The notes: generated by a model from the letters alone, not told the origin. A stretch of DNA of 64,000 nt from Chania multitudinisentens RB-25 (GCF_000520015.2 NZ_CP007044.2:2046001-2110000); one strand, 5' to 3'. Numbered from the stretch's first letter, positions 35,642 to 45,018 are shown. Translations and numbers: made by a program.

Positions 35642-35652
35642 TCGCTGCACGG

Positions 35653-35680
35653 GGCCAGCGTGCTGGCCTCTTCGGTTTTC
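35653..35680 (+). terminator. Hairpin after ubiI
   Basis: A 6-bp stem GGCCAG/CTGGCC with a CGTG loop is followed by TCTTCGGTTTTC. It is a plausible terminator 12 bp after the ubiI stop. Confidence 0.5.
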
Positions 35681-36235
35681 CTCCTTATTTCCTCACATTA
35701 AAATCTGTCTACTGAGCAGCCAGCGTTTTCCCCCGATCTCTTCCCGTATTCATTTGAGAAATTCTAATTTCAGTGAGATTTTATCATTACTTTTTCTAAT
35801 TCTATTGCGTATTCTAAAACCTCAAAATGCCCTGATGCATAATCTGTTTGTTATATAATTTCGATTTTTTGCCGCTTTAATTGTTGGTTTTGTGCTTTTT
35901 GGCGCATTTTACCAGTGAAAAATTCTGCATAATAAAAAGTAGGTTCACTGGCGCTGAACGACGTTGGGTATATTTTAACTTATGGTTAACCTGCTCGTTC
36001 AGTGATAACGTCAGGGCAAAGATATCGTTTGCGTCGTGACGGTTATACCCGCTTTACTTGCAGCTGCGGCGTTGTTGGCTGTAATGCCGAGTAGCGGTAT
36101 TTCACGGCGCGGTAACCTGTTGAACGGTCAGTGTGCGCCACGCAATCAGGCTGGTGAGATGTTCTGCGAGCTAAACCAGCCTGATTGCGTAGTAACACCC
36201 TGCCTTCGGCCAGTTTGAGTGGAAAGAGGGATAAA
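35669..36235. promoter_or_regulatory. gcvT control region
   Basis: More than 560 bp precede gcvT. The first half is AT-rich, with runs such as ATTTCGATTTTTTGCCGC, as expected for Lrp/GcvA-type regulation known in E. coli, though no site can be assigned by eye. A degenerate end of the dispersed repeat (TTATACCCGCTTTACTTGCAGC) lies at about 36043. The strong inverted repeat at 36140-36190 follows. Confidence 0.45.
36140..36190. promoter_or_regulatory. 16-bp perfect inverted repeat in the gcvT leader
   Basis: The arms ACGCAATCAGGCTGGT and ACCAGCCTGATTGCGT are perfectly complementary and separated by 19 bases. The right arm ends 45 bp before the gcvT ATG. As RNA it would be a very stable stem. 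There is no T-tract directly after it, so it is not an ordinary terminator. It does not show the conserved core of a glycine riboswitch. Confidence 0.6.
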
Positions 36236-37333
36236 ATGGCAAAGCAAACCCCACTGTACGAGCAGCATGTGGCCTGTGGTGCGCGTATGGTCGATTTTCA
36301 TGGCTGGATGATGCCGCTGCATTACGGCTCTCAGCTTGATGAACACCACGTTGTGCGCCAGGATGCCGGGATGTTTGATGTCTCCCACATGACCATCGTG
36401 GATCTGCACGGTGCCCGTACCCGTGAATTCCTGCGTTACCTGTTGGCAAATGATGTTGCCAAACTCACTCAATCAGGCAAGGCGCTGTATAGCGGCATGC
36501 TGAATGCGTCCGGCGGCGTGATTGACGATCTGATCGTTTACTTCTTTACTGAAGACTTTTTCCGCCTGGTGGTGAACTCTGCCACGCGCGACAAAGACCT
36601 GGCCTGGATCGCCCAACATGCTGCACCGTACAGCGTTGAATTAACGGTGCGCGACGATCTGGCGCTGATCGCGGTGCAAGGCCCACAGGCTAAACAACGC
36701 ATTGCCACCTTGTTTACCCCAGAGCAAAAGCAGGCCGTGGCGGGAATGAAACCTTTCTTTGGCGTGCAGGCTGGGGATCTGTTTATTGCTACCACCGGTT
36801 ATACCGGTGAGGCTGGTTACGAAATTGCCCTGCCAAAAGAACAGGCGGTTGATTTCTGGCAGCGACTGCTGGCTGCTGGCGTCAAGCCCGCAGGGCTGGG
36901 CGCGCGTGACACACTGCGGCTGGAAGCCGGTATGAACCTTTACGGGCAGGAAATGGATGAGGGGATTTCCCCGCTGGCCGCCAATATGGGCTGGACCATC
37001 GCCTGGGAGCCGCAAGAGCGCCAGTTTATTGGCCGCAGCGCGTTGGAACAGCAACGCGAGCGGGGCACTGAACAACTGGTCGGCTTGATCATGACGGAAA
37101 AAGGTGTATTACGTAATGAGCTGCCGGTGCGTTTTACCGATGCAACTGGCCAAACCCATGAAGGGGTGATTACCAGTGGCTCCTTCTCACCAACGTTGGG
37201 CTACAGTATTGCATTGGCGCGTGTGCCTACGGGGATTGGCGAACAGGCCGTTGTGCAGATCCGTAACCGTGAAATGCCAGTGAAAGTGATCAAACCAGGT
37301 TTTGTGCGTGCCGGTAAGTCACTGATTAATTGA
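36236..37333 (+). CDS. gcvT: Glycine cleavage system T protein (aminomethyltransferase)
   Basis: The 365-residue protein has the family landmarks HVACGARMVDFHGWMMPLHYG, DVSHMTIVDLHG and TGYTGEAGYEIALP, with the folate-site region GLGARDTLRLEAGMNLYG. It transfers the methylene group from the aminomethyl-lipoyl H protein to tetrahydrofolate, releasing ammonia. The start is the ATG after AAAGAGGGATAAA. gcvH and gcvP follow on the same strand. Expect control by GcvA, Lrp and PurR from knowledge of E. coli. Confidence 0.96.
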   Translation: MAKQTPLYEQHVACGARMVDFHGWMMPLHYGSQLDEHHVVRQDAGMFDVSHMTIVDLHGARTREFLRYLLANDVAKLTQSGKALYSGMLNASGGVIDDLIVYFFTEDFFRLVVNSATRDKDLAWIAQHAAPYSVELTVRDDLALIAVQGPQAKQRIATLFTPEQKQAVAGMKPFFGVQAGDLFIATTGYTGEAGYEIALPKEQAVDFWQRLLAAGVKPAGLGARDTLRLEAGMNLYGQEMDEGISPLAANMGWTIAWEPQERQFIGRSALEQQRERGTEQLVGLIMTEKGVLRNELPVRFTDATGQTHEGVITSGSFSPTLGYSIALARVPTGIGEQAVVQIRNREMPVKVIKPGFVRAGKSLIN

Positions 37334-37421
37334 TTTTTCATTCAATAAATACCCGGTGGATTTTGCGCGGGAGCGTGAAAAATGCAGGGGAAATTATTTC
37401 TTTGAAAGGAGTAGCAGGCCA

Positions 37422-37808
37422 ATGAGTAATGTGCCAACAGAATTGAAATACGCTGCATCTCATGAGTGGGTGCGTGATGAAGGTGACGACGAATACGTTG
37501 TGGGCATCACTGAACATGCGCAAGAACTGCTGGGCGACATGGTATTTGTCGATCTGCCGGAAGTGGGCGCGACCTTTTCCGCCGGTGATGATTGTGCCGT
37601 AGCGGAGTCTGTGAAAGCCGCTTCTGATATTTATGCACCAATCAGCGGTGAGATTATTGCCATTAACGAGGAACTGGAAGCTTCTCCAGAGCTGGTCAAC
37701 GGCGATCCGTATGGCGATGGTTGGTTGTTCCGCATTAAGGCGTCTGATGCGGCAGAACTCGATAAGCTGCTGGACGCTGATGCTTATCAGGCTTCTATCG
37801 ACGAATAA
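37422..37808 (+). CDS. gcvH: Glycine cleavage system H protein
   Basis: The 128-residue lipoyl carrier has the lipoylated lysine K65 in ESVKAASD. It shuttles the aminomethyl group from P to T protein. The start is the ATG at MSNVPTELKY following AAAGGAGTAGC. A hairpin with T-run lies 6 bp after the stop. Confidence 0.97.
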   Translation: MSNVPTELKYAASHEWVRDEGDDEYVVGITEHAQELLGDMVFVDLPEVGATFSAGDDCAVAESVKAASDIYAPISGEIIAINEELEASPELVNGDPYGDGWLFRIKASDAAELDKLLDADAYQASIDE

Positions 37809-37814
37809 TAAGCC

Positions 37815-37849
37815 AACGCCCCGTATGTGACCCCACAGCGGGGCGTTTT
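37815..37849 (+). terminator. Intercistronic terminator-like hairpin gcvH-gcvP
   Basis: An 8-bp stem AACGCCCC/GGGGCGTT with a 17-base loop runs into TTTT. It may reduce read-through into gcvP, which lies in the same transcription unit. Confidence 0.7.
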
Positions 37850-37903
37850 GCCATTCAGACGCTATCCCATACATACTCCGCAAGCATTCAGGAATTAGTC
37901 GCA

Positions 37904-40783
37904 ATGACCCAGACACTCAGCCAACTTGAACACAGCGAAGCCTTTATTGAGCGCCACATCGGCCCTTCTGCACAGCAACAGCAACAGATGCTGGAAATGG
38001 TGGGCGCACGCACGCTCAACGCGCTTACTCAACAGATTGTGCCGGCAGATATTCAGCTGCCAGGGCCACCGCCGGTGGGGGATGCGGTCACTGAACATCA
38101 GGCGTTGGCTGAGCTGAAGGCGATTGCGGCGCAAAATCAGTGCTATAAATCCTATATCGGTATGGGCTACAGCGCAGTGCTGACGCCGCCGGTGATCCTG
38201 CGTAATATGCTGGAAAACCCAGGTTGGTACACCGCTTATACCCCGTATCAGCCGGAAGTATCGCAGGGCCGCCTTGAGGCGCTGCTTAACTTTCAAACCG
38301 TTACACTCGATCTGACCGGGCTGGATTTGGCATCGGCTTCGCTATTGGATGAAGCGACTGCCGCAGCAGAAGCGATGGCACTGGCCAAACGTGCCAGCAA
38401 GCTGAAAGACGCCAACCGTTTCTTTGTGGCGGATGACGTACACCCGCAAACGCTGGATGTCGTGCGTACCCGCGCTGAAACCTTCGGGTTTGACGTCATC
38501 GTCGATAAGCCAGCGAAAGTGCTGGAGCTGCAAGGGGTGTTTGGCGTGCTGTTGCAGCAGGTGGGAACTACCGGCGAACTGCATGATTACAGCGAACTGC
38601 TGGCGGAGCTGAAAACCCGCAAAATCATCACCAGCATGGCGGCCGATATTATGGCGCTGGTGCTGCTGATTGCTCCAGGTAAACAAGGTGCGGATGTGGT
38701 GTTCGGTTCTGCACAACGCTTCGGTGTGCCAATGGGTTACGGTGGCCCACACGCAGCGTTCTTTGCCTGCCGTGATGAATTCAAACGTTCAATGCCAGGC
38801 CGTATCATCGGTGTTTCCCGTGACGCAGCGGGTAACACCGCGCTGCGTATGGCGATGCAGACCCGTGAGCAACATATCCGCCGTGAAAAGGCTAACTCGA
38901 ATATCTGTACCTCGCAGGTGCTGCTGGCGAATATTGCCAGCCTGTACGCGGTGTATCATGGGCCACAAGGCCTGCAACGCATTGCCGGGCGTATCCATCG
39001 CCTGACCGATATTCTGGCGGCTGGATTGCAAAAAACCGGCCTGTCGCTGCGCCATAAAACCTGGTTCGATACCCTGACCGTGGAAGTGAAAGACAAAGCG
39101 GCAGTGCTGGAGCGTGCGCTGAGCTTTGGTATCAACCTGCGCACTGATATTCGCGGTGCCGTGGGCATCACGCTGGATGAAGCCACCTCGCGCGAAGACG
39201 TGCAGGCGCTGCTGGCGGTACTGGCGGGGGATAATCATGGTTTGGATATTGACGTGCTGGATACCGAAGTCGGCAACGGGAGCCTGTCGATCCCGGCGGC
39301 AATGTTGCGTCAAGATCCGATCCTCACTCACCCGGTGTTCAACCGTTACCACAGCGAAACCGAGATGATGCGCTATATGCATCGCTTGGAGCGCAAAGAT
39401 CTGGCGCTGAACCAGGCAATGATCCCGCTGGGCTCCTGCACCATGAAGCTGAATGCCGCCGCAGAAATGATCCCGATCACCTGGCCGGAATTCGCTGAAC
39501 TGCACCCGTTCTGCCCACCAGAGCAGGCTGCCGGTTATCAGCAGATGATTAGCCAACTGTCGCGGTGGCTGGTGCAACTGACCGGCTACGACGCAGTATG
39601 TATGCAGCCGAACTCTGGTGCGCAAGGGGAATATGCCGGTTTGCTGGCGATCCGTCGTTATCACGAAAGCCGCAGCGAAGCGGGCCGCCATATCTGCCTG
39701 ATCCCCAGTTCGGCACACGGCACCAACCCAGCTTCTGCCCAGATGGCGGGTATGAGCGTGGTGGTGGTGGCTTGCGATAAGCATGGCAATATCGATCTGC
39801 ACGATCTGCGGCTGAAAGCCGAGCAGGCTGGGGATGCGCTTTCCTGCATTATGGTGACTTACCCGTCAACCCACGGCGTGTATGAAGAAACTATCCGCGA
39901 AGTGTGCCAGATTGTGCATCAGTTCGGCGGCCAGGTGTATCTCGACGGTGCCAACATGAATGCCCAGGTGGGTATTACCACGCCGGGCTATATCGGTGCT
40001 GATGTCTCGCATCTTAACCTGCACAAAACCTTCTGTATTCCGCACGGCGGCGGTGGCCCTGGTATGGGGCCAATCGGTGTGAAAGCACATCTGGCACCGT
40101 TCGTTCCGGGCCACAGCGTGGTGCAAATCGATGGCGTGACCACGCAGCAGGGCGCCGTGTCTGCCGCCCCGTTCGGTAGCGCTTCGATTCTGCCGATTAG
40201 CTGGATGTATATTCGCATGATGGGGGCGGAAGGCTTGAAGCTGGCCAGCCAGGTGGCGATCCTGAATGCCAACTACATCGCTACTCGCCTGAAAGACGCT
40301 TATCCGGTGCTGTATACCGGCCGCGATCACCGTGTGGCGCACGAATGTATTCTGGATATCCGCCCGCTGAAAGAAGAAACCGGCATTAGCGAAATGGATA
40401 TCGCCAAACGCCTGATCGACTACGGTTTCCATGCGCCGACCATGTCGTTCCCGGTGGCGGGCACACTGATGGTGGAGCCGACCGAATCAGAAAGCAAAGT
40501 GGAGCTGGATCGCTTTATCGAAGCCATGTTGGCGATTCGTAGCGAGATCGACCGCGTACATCAAGGCGAATGGCCGCTGGAAGATAACCCACTGGTGAAT
40601 GCGCCGCATATTCAGGCCGAACTGGTTGCAGATTGGCAGCACGCCTACAGCCGCGAACTGGCCGTGTTCCCGCTGGTCGGCGTGCGTGAGAATAAATACT
40701 GGCCGAGCGTGAAGCGTTTGGATGATGTCTATGGCGACCGTAATCTGTTCTGTTCTTGTGTACCGATGAACGAATACGAATAA
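37904..40783 (+). CDS. gcvP: Glycine dehydrogenase (decarboxylating), P protein
   Basis: The 959-residue protein fuses the two halves of the P protein, both of aminotransferase fold; only the C-terminal half binds pyridoxal phosphate, at K708 in NLHKTFCIPHGGGGPGMG. The N-terminal half begins FIERHIGPS. It decarboxylates glycine and loads the aminomethyl group onto GcvH. Length equals that of E. coli GcvP (957). A strong terminator follows. Confidence 0.97.
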   Translation: MTQTLSQLEHSEAFIERHIGPSAQQQQQMLEMVGARTLNALTQQIVPADIQLPGPPPVGDAVTEHQALAELKAIAAQNQCYKSYIGMGYSAVLTPPVILRNMLENPGWYTAYTPYQPEVSQGRLEALLNFQTVTLDLTGLDLASASLLDEATAAAEAMALAKRASKLKDANRFFVADDVHPQTLDVVRTRAETFGFDVIVDKPAKVLELQGVFGVLLQQVGTTGELHDYSELLAELKTRKIITSMAADIMALVLLIAPGKQGADVVFGSAQRFGVPMGYGGPHAAFFACRDEFKRSMPGRIIGVSRDAAGNTALRMAMQTREQHIRREKANSNICTSQVLLANIASLYAVYHGPQGLQRIAGRIHRLTDILAAGLQKTGLSLRHKTWFDTLTVEVKDKAAVLERALSFGINLRTDIRGAVGITLDEATSREDVQALLAVLAGDNHGLDIDVLDTEVGNGSLSIPAAMLRQDPILTHPVFNRYHSETEMMRYMHRLERKDLALNQAMIPLGSCTMKLNAAAEMIPITWPEFAELHPFCPPEQAAGYQQMISQLSRWLVQLTGYDAVCMQPNSGAQGEYAGLLAIRRYHESRSEAGRHICLIPSSAHGTNPASAQMAGMSVVVVACDKHGNIDLHDLRLKAEQAGDALSCIMVTYPSTHGVYEETIREVCQIVHQFGGQVYLDGANMNAQVGITTPGYIGADVSHLNLHKTFCIPHGGGGPGMGPIGVKAHLAPFVPGHSVVQIDGVTTQQGAVSAAPFGSASILPISWMYIRMMGAEGLKLASQVAILNANYIATRLKDAYPVLYTGRDHRVAHECILDIRPLKEETGISEMDIAKRLIDYGFHAPTMSFPVAGTLMVEPTESESKVELDRFIEAMLAIRSEIDRVHQGEWPLEDNPLVNAPHIQAELVADWQHAYSRELAVFPLVGVRENKYWPSVKRLDDVYGDRNLFCSCVPMNEYE

Positions 40784-40806
40784 CGCAATCTGCCAAGCTT
40801 GTTATC

Positions 40807-40838
40807 AAGGGACACTGCATGATGCCGTGTCCCTTTTT
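40807..40838 (+). terminator. Intrinsic terminator of the gcv operon
   Basis: A 9-bp stem AAGGGACAC/GTGTCCCTT with an inner GCAT/ATGC pairing runs into TTTTT. Confidence 0.85.
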
Positions 40839-40905
40839 AATGACAGCGCTGTGGGGATTGTGGCTTACTGATTTAATAACAACTTTTATGAAATAAGGAT
40901 GCGAC

Positions 40906-41871
40906 ATGAAAGCGGTGATCGTAAATACATTGGGGCAGCTACCGCAACTAGGCATCTTCACACCGCCGCAGGCAGCAGACGGTGAAACGATTGTGGAGGT
41001 CATGGTAGCGGGTATCAAACAGTTGGATCGCGCTATTGTAGCGGGCACCCACTATTCAAGCCCGAAAAACCTGCCGTTCGTGCCCGGTACTGATGGCGTC
41101 GGGCTAACGCCGGACGGCCAGCGGGTTTACTTTGCCTCTTTCCGCCAGCCGCACGGCGCATTGGCGGAACGGAGCGTGGCGTCATGGGCTGTGCCGGTAC
41201 CTGACGCACTGGACGATGCGACCGCCGCAGCCTTGATCAACCCAGCGTTGGCGGCCTGGTTGCCGCTTTATTGGCGGGCCAACATTCAGCCAGGGGAAAC
41301 TGTGCTGATCATGGGGGCAACGGGAACCTCCGGCAAGCTGGCGATTGCCGCGGCCCGTCAGGCCGGGGCTGGGCGAATTATCGCTGCCGGGCGGCGACAG
41401 AATGTTCTTGATACATTGGGGGCCGATGCCACAGTCGATCTCGGCCTGGCAGGTGAAGCCTTGAAACAGGCCTTTACCGCTGCCGCCGGGCCGCAAGGTT
41501 ATGATGTGGTGGTGGATTATATCTGGGGGCCTGCAACAGAAGCGTTGTTGGCAACCTTTAACCATCATGATTTATCCTCCCATGCGGGTGGGCAGGGTAT
41601 CCGCTTGGTGAATGTGGGAGCGATGGCTGGCCCGAATATCGCCTTGCCTGCGGCGGTACTGCGCAGCACACAGCTACAGATTTTAGGCAGTGGCACCGGC
41701 AACTTCCCACCGATCCCGCAACTGAAAAAAATCGTGGCCGATATTTTGGCGCTGGCGGAGGAAGGCACCATCAGCGTTGAAACGCAGGAGCATGCTTTAG
41801 CGGAGATTGCCGAAGTGTGGGATATCAATAAGAAAAGCGATATTCGCTCGGTGATCCGCATCCGTAACTGA
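40906..41871 (+). CDS. Quinone oxidoreductase-like medium-chain dehydrogenase
   Basis: The 321-residue protein has an N-terminal GroES-like domain (MKAVIVNTLGQLPQLG, FVPGTDGVG) and a nucleotide-binding domain with the sequence VLIMGATGTSGKLAIAAARQAGAGRIIAAG (around 130-160). There are no zinc-ligand cysteines, so it belongs to the zinc-free quinone oxidoreductase (QOR) branch that uses NADPH. The substrate is unknown. It is followed after 38 bp by the SDR gene ygfF and may be co-transcribed with it. It is not part of the E. coli locus, so it is an accessory insertion between gcvP and ygfF. Confidence 0.82.
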   Translation: MKAVIVNTLGQLPQLGIFTPPQAADGETIVEVMVAGIKQLDRAIVAGTHYSSPKNLPFVPGTDGVGLTPDGQRVYFASFRQPHGALAERSVASWAVPVPDALDDATAAALINPALAAWLPLYWRANIQPGETVLIMGATGTSGKLAIAAARQAGAGRIIAAGRRQNVLDTLGADATVDLGLAGEALKQAFTAAAGPQGYDVVVDYIWGPATEALLATFNHHDLSSHAGGQGIRLVNVGAMAGPNIALPAAVLRSTQLQILGSGTGNFPPIPQLKKIVADILALAEEGTISVETQEHALAEIAEVWDINKKSDIRSVIRIRN

Positions 41872-41909
41872 CGCAGGCCAATAGCAAGCACTCACCGCAA
41901 GGAGCAGAC

Positions 41910-42656
41910 ATGACGAAAGTAGCATTGGTAACCGGTGCCAGCCGCGGTATCGGCCGCGCGACGGCGTTATTGCTGGCCCAGCGGGGTTATGCAGTGGGGG
42001 TTAATTACCAGCAGGATGAAGCTGCCGCAGAGCAGGTGGTGGCGCAAATCCGTGCGCAAGGTGGCCAAGCTCAGACGCTGCGGGCAAACATTGCGGAAGA
42101 AGAACAAGTGGTGGCGATGTTTGCTGCCTTGGATAGCTCGCTTGGCCCGATTGGCGCGCTGGTGAATAACGCGGGGATTCTGTTCCAACAGGCAGGCATT
42201 GAGCAACTTACCGCTGAACGTATCAATAAAGTATTTGCCACCAATGTTACCGGCTATTTTCTTTGCTGCCGCGAAGCGGTAAAGCGCATGGCATTACGCC
42301 ATGGTGGGCAGGGAGGGGCGATTGTTAATGTCTCTTCTGCTGCGGCGCGCCTGGGGGCTGCGGGGGAATATGTTGATTATGCTGCGTCGAAAGGGGCGGT
42401 GGATACGTTGACCACCGGTTTGGCACTGGAGGTGGCGGCGCAGGGGATCCGTGTTAACAGCGTGCGGCCAGGGTTTATTTATACCGATATGCATGCCAGC
42501 GGCGGTGAGCCGGGGCGGGTGGATCGGGTTAAAACGGCGGTGCCCATGCAGCGTGGCGGCCAGCCGGAAGAAGTGGCGGAAGCCGTTGCCTGGCTGCTTT
42601 CTGACGCGGCTTCTTACGTGACCGGCTGTTTTATCGACGCCGCCGGCGGGCGTTGA
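41910..42656 (+). CDS. ygfF: SDR-family oxidoreductase YgfF
   Basis: The 248-residue short-chain dehydrogenase has the cofactor motif TGASRGIGRA (8-17), NNAG (86-89), active-site S142/S143 and Y157-x3-K161. Stretches such as LTAERINKVFATNVTGYFLCCREAVKRMAL and IRVNSVRPGFIYTDMHASGGEPGRVDRVK match E. coli YgfF. It is predicted to oxidise a sugar or alcohol with NAD(P); the substrate is not known. In E. coli it also lies near gcvP. Confidence 0.9.
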   Translation: MTKVALVTGASRGIGRATALLLAQRGYAVGVNYQQDEAAAEQVVAQIRAQGGQAQTLRANIAEEEQVVAMFAALDSSLGPIGALVNNAGILFQQAGIEQLTAERINKVFATNVTGYFLCCREAVKRMALRHGGQGGAIVNVSSAAARLGAAGEYVDYAASKGAVDTLTTGLALEVAAQGIRVNSVRPGFIYTDMHASGGEPGRVDRVKTAVPMQRGGQPEEVAEAVAWLLSDAASYVTGCFIDAAGGR

Positions 42657-42680
42657 ATCAACAGGGGCATTCATGAAGTG

Positions 42681-42705
42681 CAGGGGGCTAGCTTTTAGCC
42701 CCCTG
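42681..42705. terminator. Strong hairpin after ygfF
   Basis: A perfect 10-bp stem CAGGGGGCTA/TAGCCCCCTG has a loop of GCTTT. It lacks a T-tract on either strand but lies between converging ygfF and the HD-domain gene. Confidence 0.5.
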
Positions 42706-42847
42706 CTCGGGCGCGTTATTTGCGCTTACGATGAAGGCAATACCTTGACCGCCCGAAAAGAATACTCATCCCAATAGGTGAACAAGAGGCAACCCCGAAG
42801 GTGAGAGAACGGGTGAGTCTTAACTGATCGATATTGCACCCTGCATT

Positions 42848-43456
42848 TTACTTCAGCCAGCCTTTGCGCTGTGCGTCCTGCAAATGCTGCAATAAATGTT
42901 TCCACAGTTCCGGCTGGGTGTCTGCAATCATCGTATTGCGTGCCAGCACCTGTTCCAGGCGGATATCGTTTTCCACCCAGCTTTGGCCTTCATTGTGCAG
43001 GTTCATCAGTATCGGCATACTGCGATCCAGCACCTGTGCAAAGCGGGCATCTGCGCTTTCACCGTCTTCATATTCCTGCCACAACGCGGTGAAATACTCA
43101 CGTTGCGGTTCTGGCAGCAAACCAAACAAACGTTTCGCCGCTGCGATTTCCTGATCGTGAATCGCCGCACGCGCTGCCAGATCGTAAACCATGACATCAC
43201 CGGCATCGATTTCGACGATATCGTGCAACAGAGCCATCTGGATCACCCGCTGAATATCGACGTTTTCTCCAGCATAAGGAGCCAGGCTTAATGCTGCAAT
43301 GGCAAAATGCCAACTGTGTTCGGCGGAGTTTTCCTGACGCTGGCGGCCCAAAACCTTAGTGCGACGCTGCACGCTTTTCAGTTTGTCAATTTCCATCAGG
43401 AATTGGATGGCCTGAGTCATGGAGCCAAAATCTAAGGTGGGTACAACAGATGGCAT
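42848..43456 (-). CDS. HD-domain phosphohydrolase (HDDC2/5'-deoxynucleotidase-like)
   Basis: The 202-residue HD-superfamily protein has metal ligands H47 (NSAEHSWHFA) and H78-D79 (ALLHDIVEIDAGD) with a later Asp in QVLDRSMPI. Relatives such as YfbR and human HDDC2 hydrolyse deoxynucleoside 5'-monophosphates. The start is the ATG at MPSVVPTLDF; the open frame continues upstream without similarity. It is divergent from trhA. The specific substrate is inferred only at family level. Confidence 0.85.
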   Translation of the reverse strand: MPSVVPTLDFGSMTQAIQFLMEIDKLKSVQRRTKVLGRQRQENSAEHSWHFAIAALSLAPYAGENVDIQRVIQMALLHDIVEIDAGDVMVYDLAARAAIHDQEIAAAKRLFGLLPEPQREYFTALWQEYEDGESADARFAQVLDRSMPILMNLHNEGQSWVENDIRLEQVLARNTMIADTQPELWKHLLQHLQDAQRKGWLK

Positions 43457-43643
43457 GATGTGAACCTCAAGGTCGGTTGGCGGGAAAAGCCTGTGATTGT
43501 AGCCCAAGCGCTGGGAAATTTTACAAGCATTCACAGTTTTATTTTAGCGTACACTTGTACTCTGAAATTATTCTCAGTTAAGCTCTTTGACACTGATTTT
43601 GAACAATACTGGCGGCTTTGCGGGTTGGCGCATGAGGGGCAAA

Positions 43644-44309
43644 ATGGCGGTGATAAAGGTCGAAACGAAGAAGTTTACTGATACGGTTTATCCATGGGCT
43701 GAAGAGATTGCGAACAGTATCAGCCACGGCATTGGCGTAATTTTAGGGATTGTGGGTTTGGTGTTGCTATTGGTTCAGGCGGTGAATAGCGGCGCTGATG
43801 CCACCGCCATCACCAGCTACAGCCTGTATGGCGGCAGCATGATTCTGCTGTTTCTGGCTTCAACGTTATACCACGCGATACCTCATCAAAGGGCTAAATA
43901 CTGGCTGAAAAAACTCGATCACTGCGCCATTTATCTGCTGATTGCCGGGACTTATACACCATTCCTGCTGGTGGGGTTGGATTCTCCGTTGGCAAAGGGG
44001 CTAATGGTGGTGATCTGGGGAATGGCGCTGTTTGGTGTCATTTTCAAGCTGGCGTTTGCGCATCGTTTTGAAGTGTTATCGCTGGTGACCTATCTGACCA
44101 TGGGGTGGTTGTCGTTGATTGTGATCTATCAGTTGGCGACCCGGCTGGCGACCGGAGGCGTTACCCTGCTGGCGGTGGGTGGGGTGGTATATACGCTGGG
44201 CGTGATTTTCTATGCATCAAAGCGCATCCGCTTTGGCCATGCTATTTGGCACGGTTTTGTGCTCGGCGGCAGCTTATGCCACTTTATGGCGATTTATCTG
44301 TATGTCTGA
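43644..44309 (+). CDS. trhA: Hemolysin III family membrane protein TrhA
   Basis: The 221-residue protein has seven hydrophobic segments and the PAQR/HlyIII family motifs NSISHGIG, LASTLYHAIPHQRAKYWLKKLDHCAIYLLIAGTYTPF and HAIWHGFVLGGSLCHF. The histidines and Asp in these motifs likely bind zinc. It is near-identical in layout to E. coli YqfA (TrhA), linked to fatty acid and membrane-energy homeostasis. The start is the ATG at MAVIKVET with GAGGGG upstream. Confidence 0.92.
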   Translation: MAVIKVETKKFTDTVYPWAEEIANSISHGIGVILGIVGLVLLLVQAVNSGADATAITSYSLYGGSMILLFLASTLYHAIPHQRAKYWLKKLDHCAIYLLIAGTYTPFLLVGLDSPLAKGLMVVIWGMALFGVIFKLAFAHRFEVLSLVTYLTMGWLSLIVIYQLATRLATGGVTLLAVGGVVYTLGVIFYASKRIRFGHAIWHGFVLGGSLCHFMAIYLYV

Positions 44310-44473
44310 TTTGTTGTCTTTTTGAGAATGTGCTTTTTTGTGTCAAAAATCAGCGTATCCAGTAAGCGGTGGTTAATGCCGAAGTTCGCGCTACCTATCA
44401 TTTCTCTGGTTTATGACCATAATGCTAATTGCGGTTCGCAGGCGGTTCTGACGTACGGCAGGGAGAACTCATC

Positions 44474-44974
44474 ATGATGATTGTTCGTTTATCCAAAGCA
44501 CTGCTTGTTTGTGCTATCGCATTGTTTACCTCGTTAGTCGCCTTCGGCAATATGACTGATTACGCTACCAATTTCGTTTTTGTACGCCATGTTTTTCTGA
44601 TGGACACCATATTCCCCGATGCCAAAATCGCTTACCGCGCTATCTATTCTCCTTGGCTGCATCATGCCGGCTATATAGGCATTATTGCACTGGAAATCCT
44701 GACTGCGGTGTTGTGCTGGCTTGGCGCGCTAGGTTTATTGTGTGGCCTGAAATTGCCCGCAGCGGCTTTTAACCGGAAGAAAACGCTGGCGGTTGCCGGG
44801 TTGACGTTGGGGTTTCTCACTTGGCAAGTTGGTTTTATGTCGATTGGTGGGGAATGGTTTGGCATGTGGATGTCGAGTCAATGGAATGGCGTACCCAGCG
44901 CTTTTCGTTTTTTTATCACCATTTTGTTAGTGCTGATCTATCTGGTGCAGCGCGACGGTGAACTGGATGAATAA
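44474..44974 (+). CDS. DUF2165-family integral membrane protein
   Basis: The 166-residue protein has four hydrophobic segments (about 5-25, 65-95, 105-125, 143-160) and the motif VFVRHVFLMDTIFPD after the first segment, typical of DUF2165 small membrane proteins. Function is unknown. Two adjacent ATG codons compete as start; GGGAG lies upstream. It converges with ygfZ across a shared hairpin. Confidence 0.8.
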   Translation: MMIVRLSKALLVCAIALFTSLVAFGNMTDYATNFVFVRHVFLMDTIFPDAKIAYRAIYSPWLHHAGYIGIIALEILTAVLCWLGALGLLCGLKLPAAAFNRKKTLAVAGLTLGFLTWQVGFMSIGGEWFGMWMSSQWNGVPSAFRFFITILLVLIYLVQRDGELDE

Positions 44975-44982
44975 CCGTAGAT

Positions 44983-45011
44983 AAAAGGCAGTGGACATAT
45001 AGCCCACTGCC
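44983..45011. terminator. Terminator between DUF2165 gene and ygfZ
   Basis: An 8-bp stem GGCAGTGG/CCACTGCC; on the minus strand it is followed by TTTT, so it serves ygfZ best. Confidence 0.7.
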
Positions 45012-45018
45012 AGATTGA

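Noticed and set aside
36036..36218. 60-codon frame in the gcvT leader
   Set aside because: It runs through the dispersed repeat end and both arms of the inverted repeat, which explains its sequence better than coding does.
35642..36235. Glycine riboswitch upstream of gcvT
   Set aside because: The tandem aptamer core with its conserved GGAGAG-type and CCGAAGG-type words was not found on the plus strand; enterobacterial gcv operons normally use GcvA and Lrp.
38789..39802. Long minus-strand frame of over 330 codons inside gcvP
   Set aside because: It is antisense to the conserved GcvP catalytic regions, has a composition rich in His and Gln typical of shadow frames, and lacks a ribosome-binding site.
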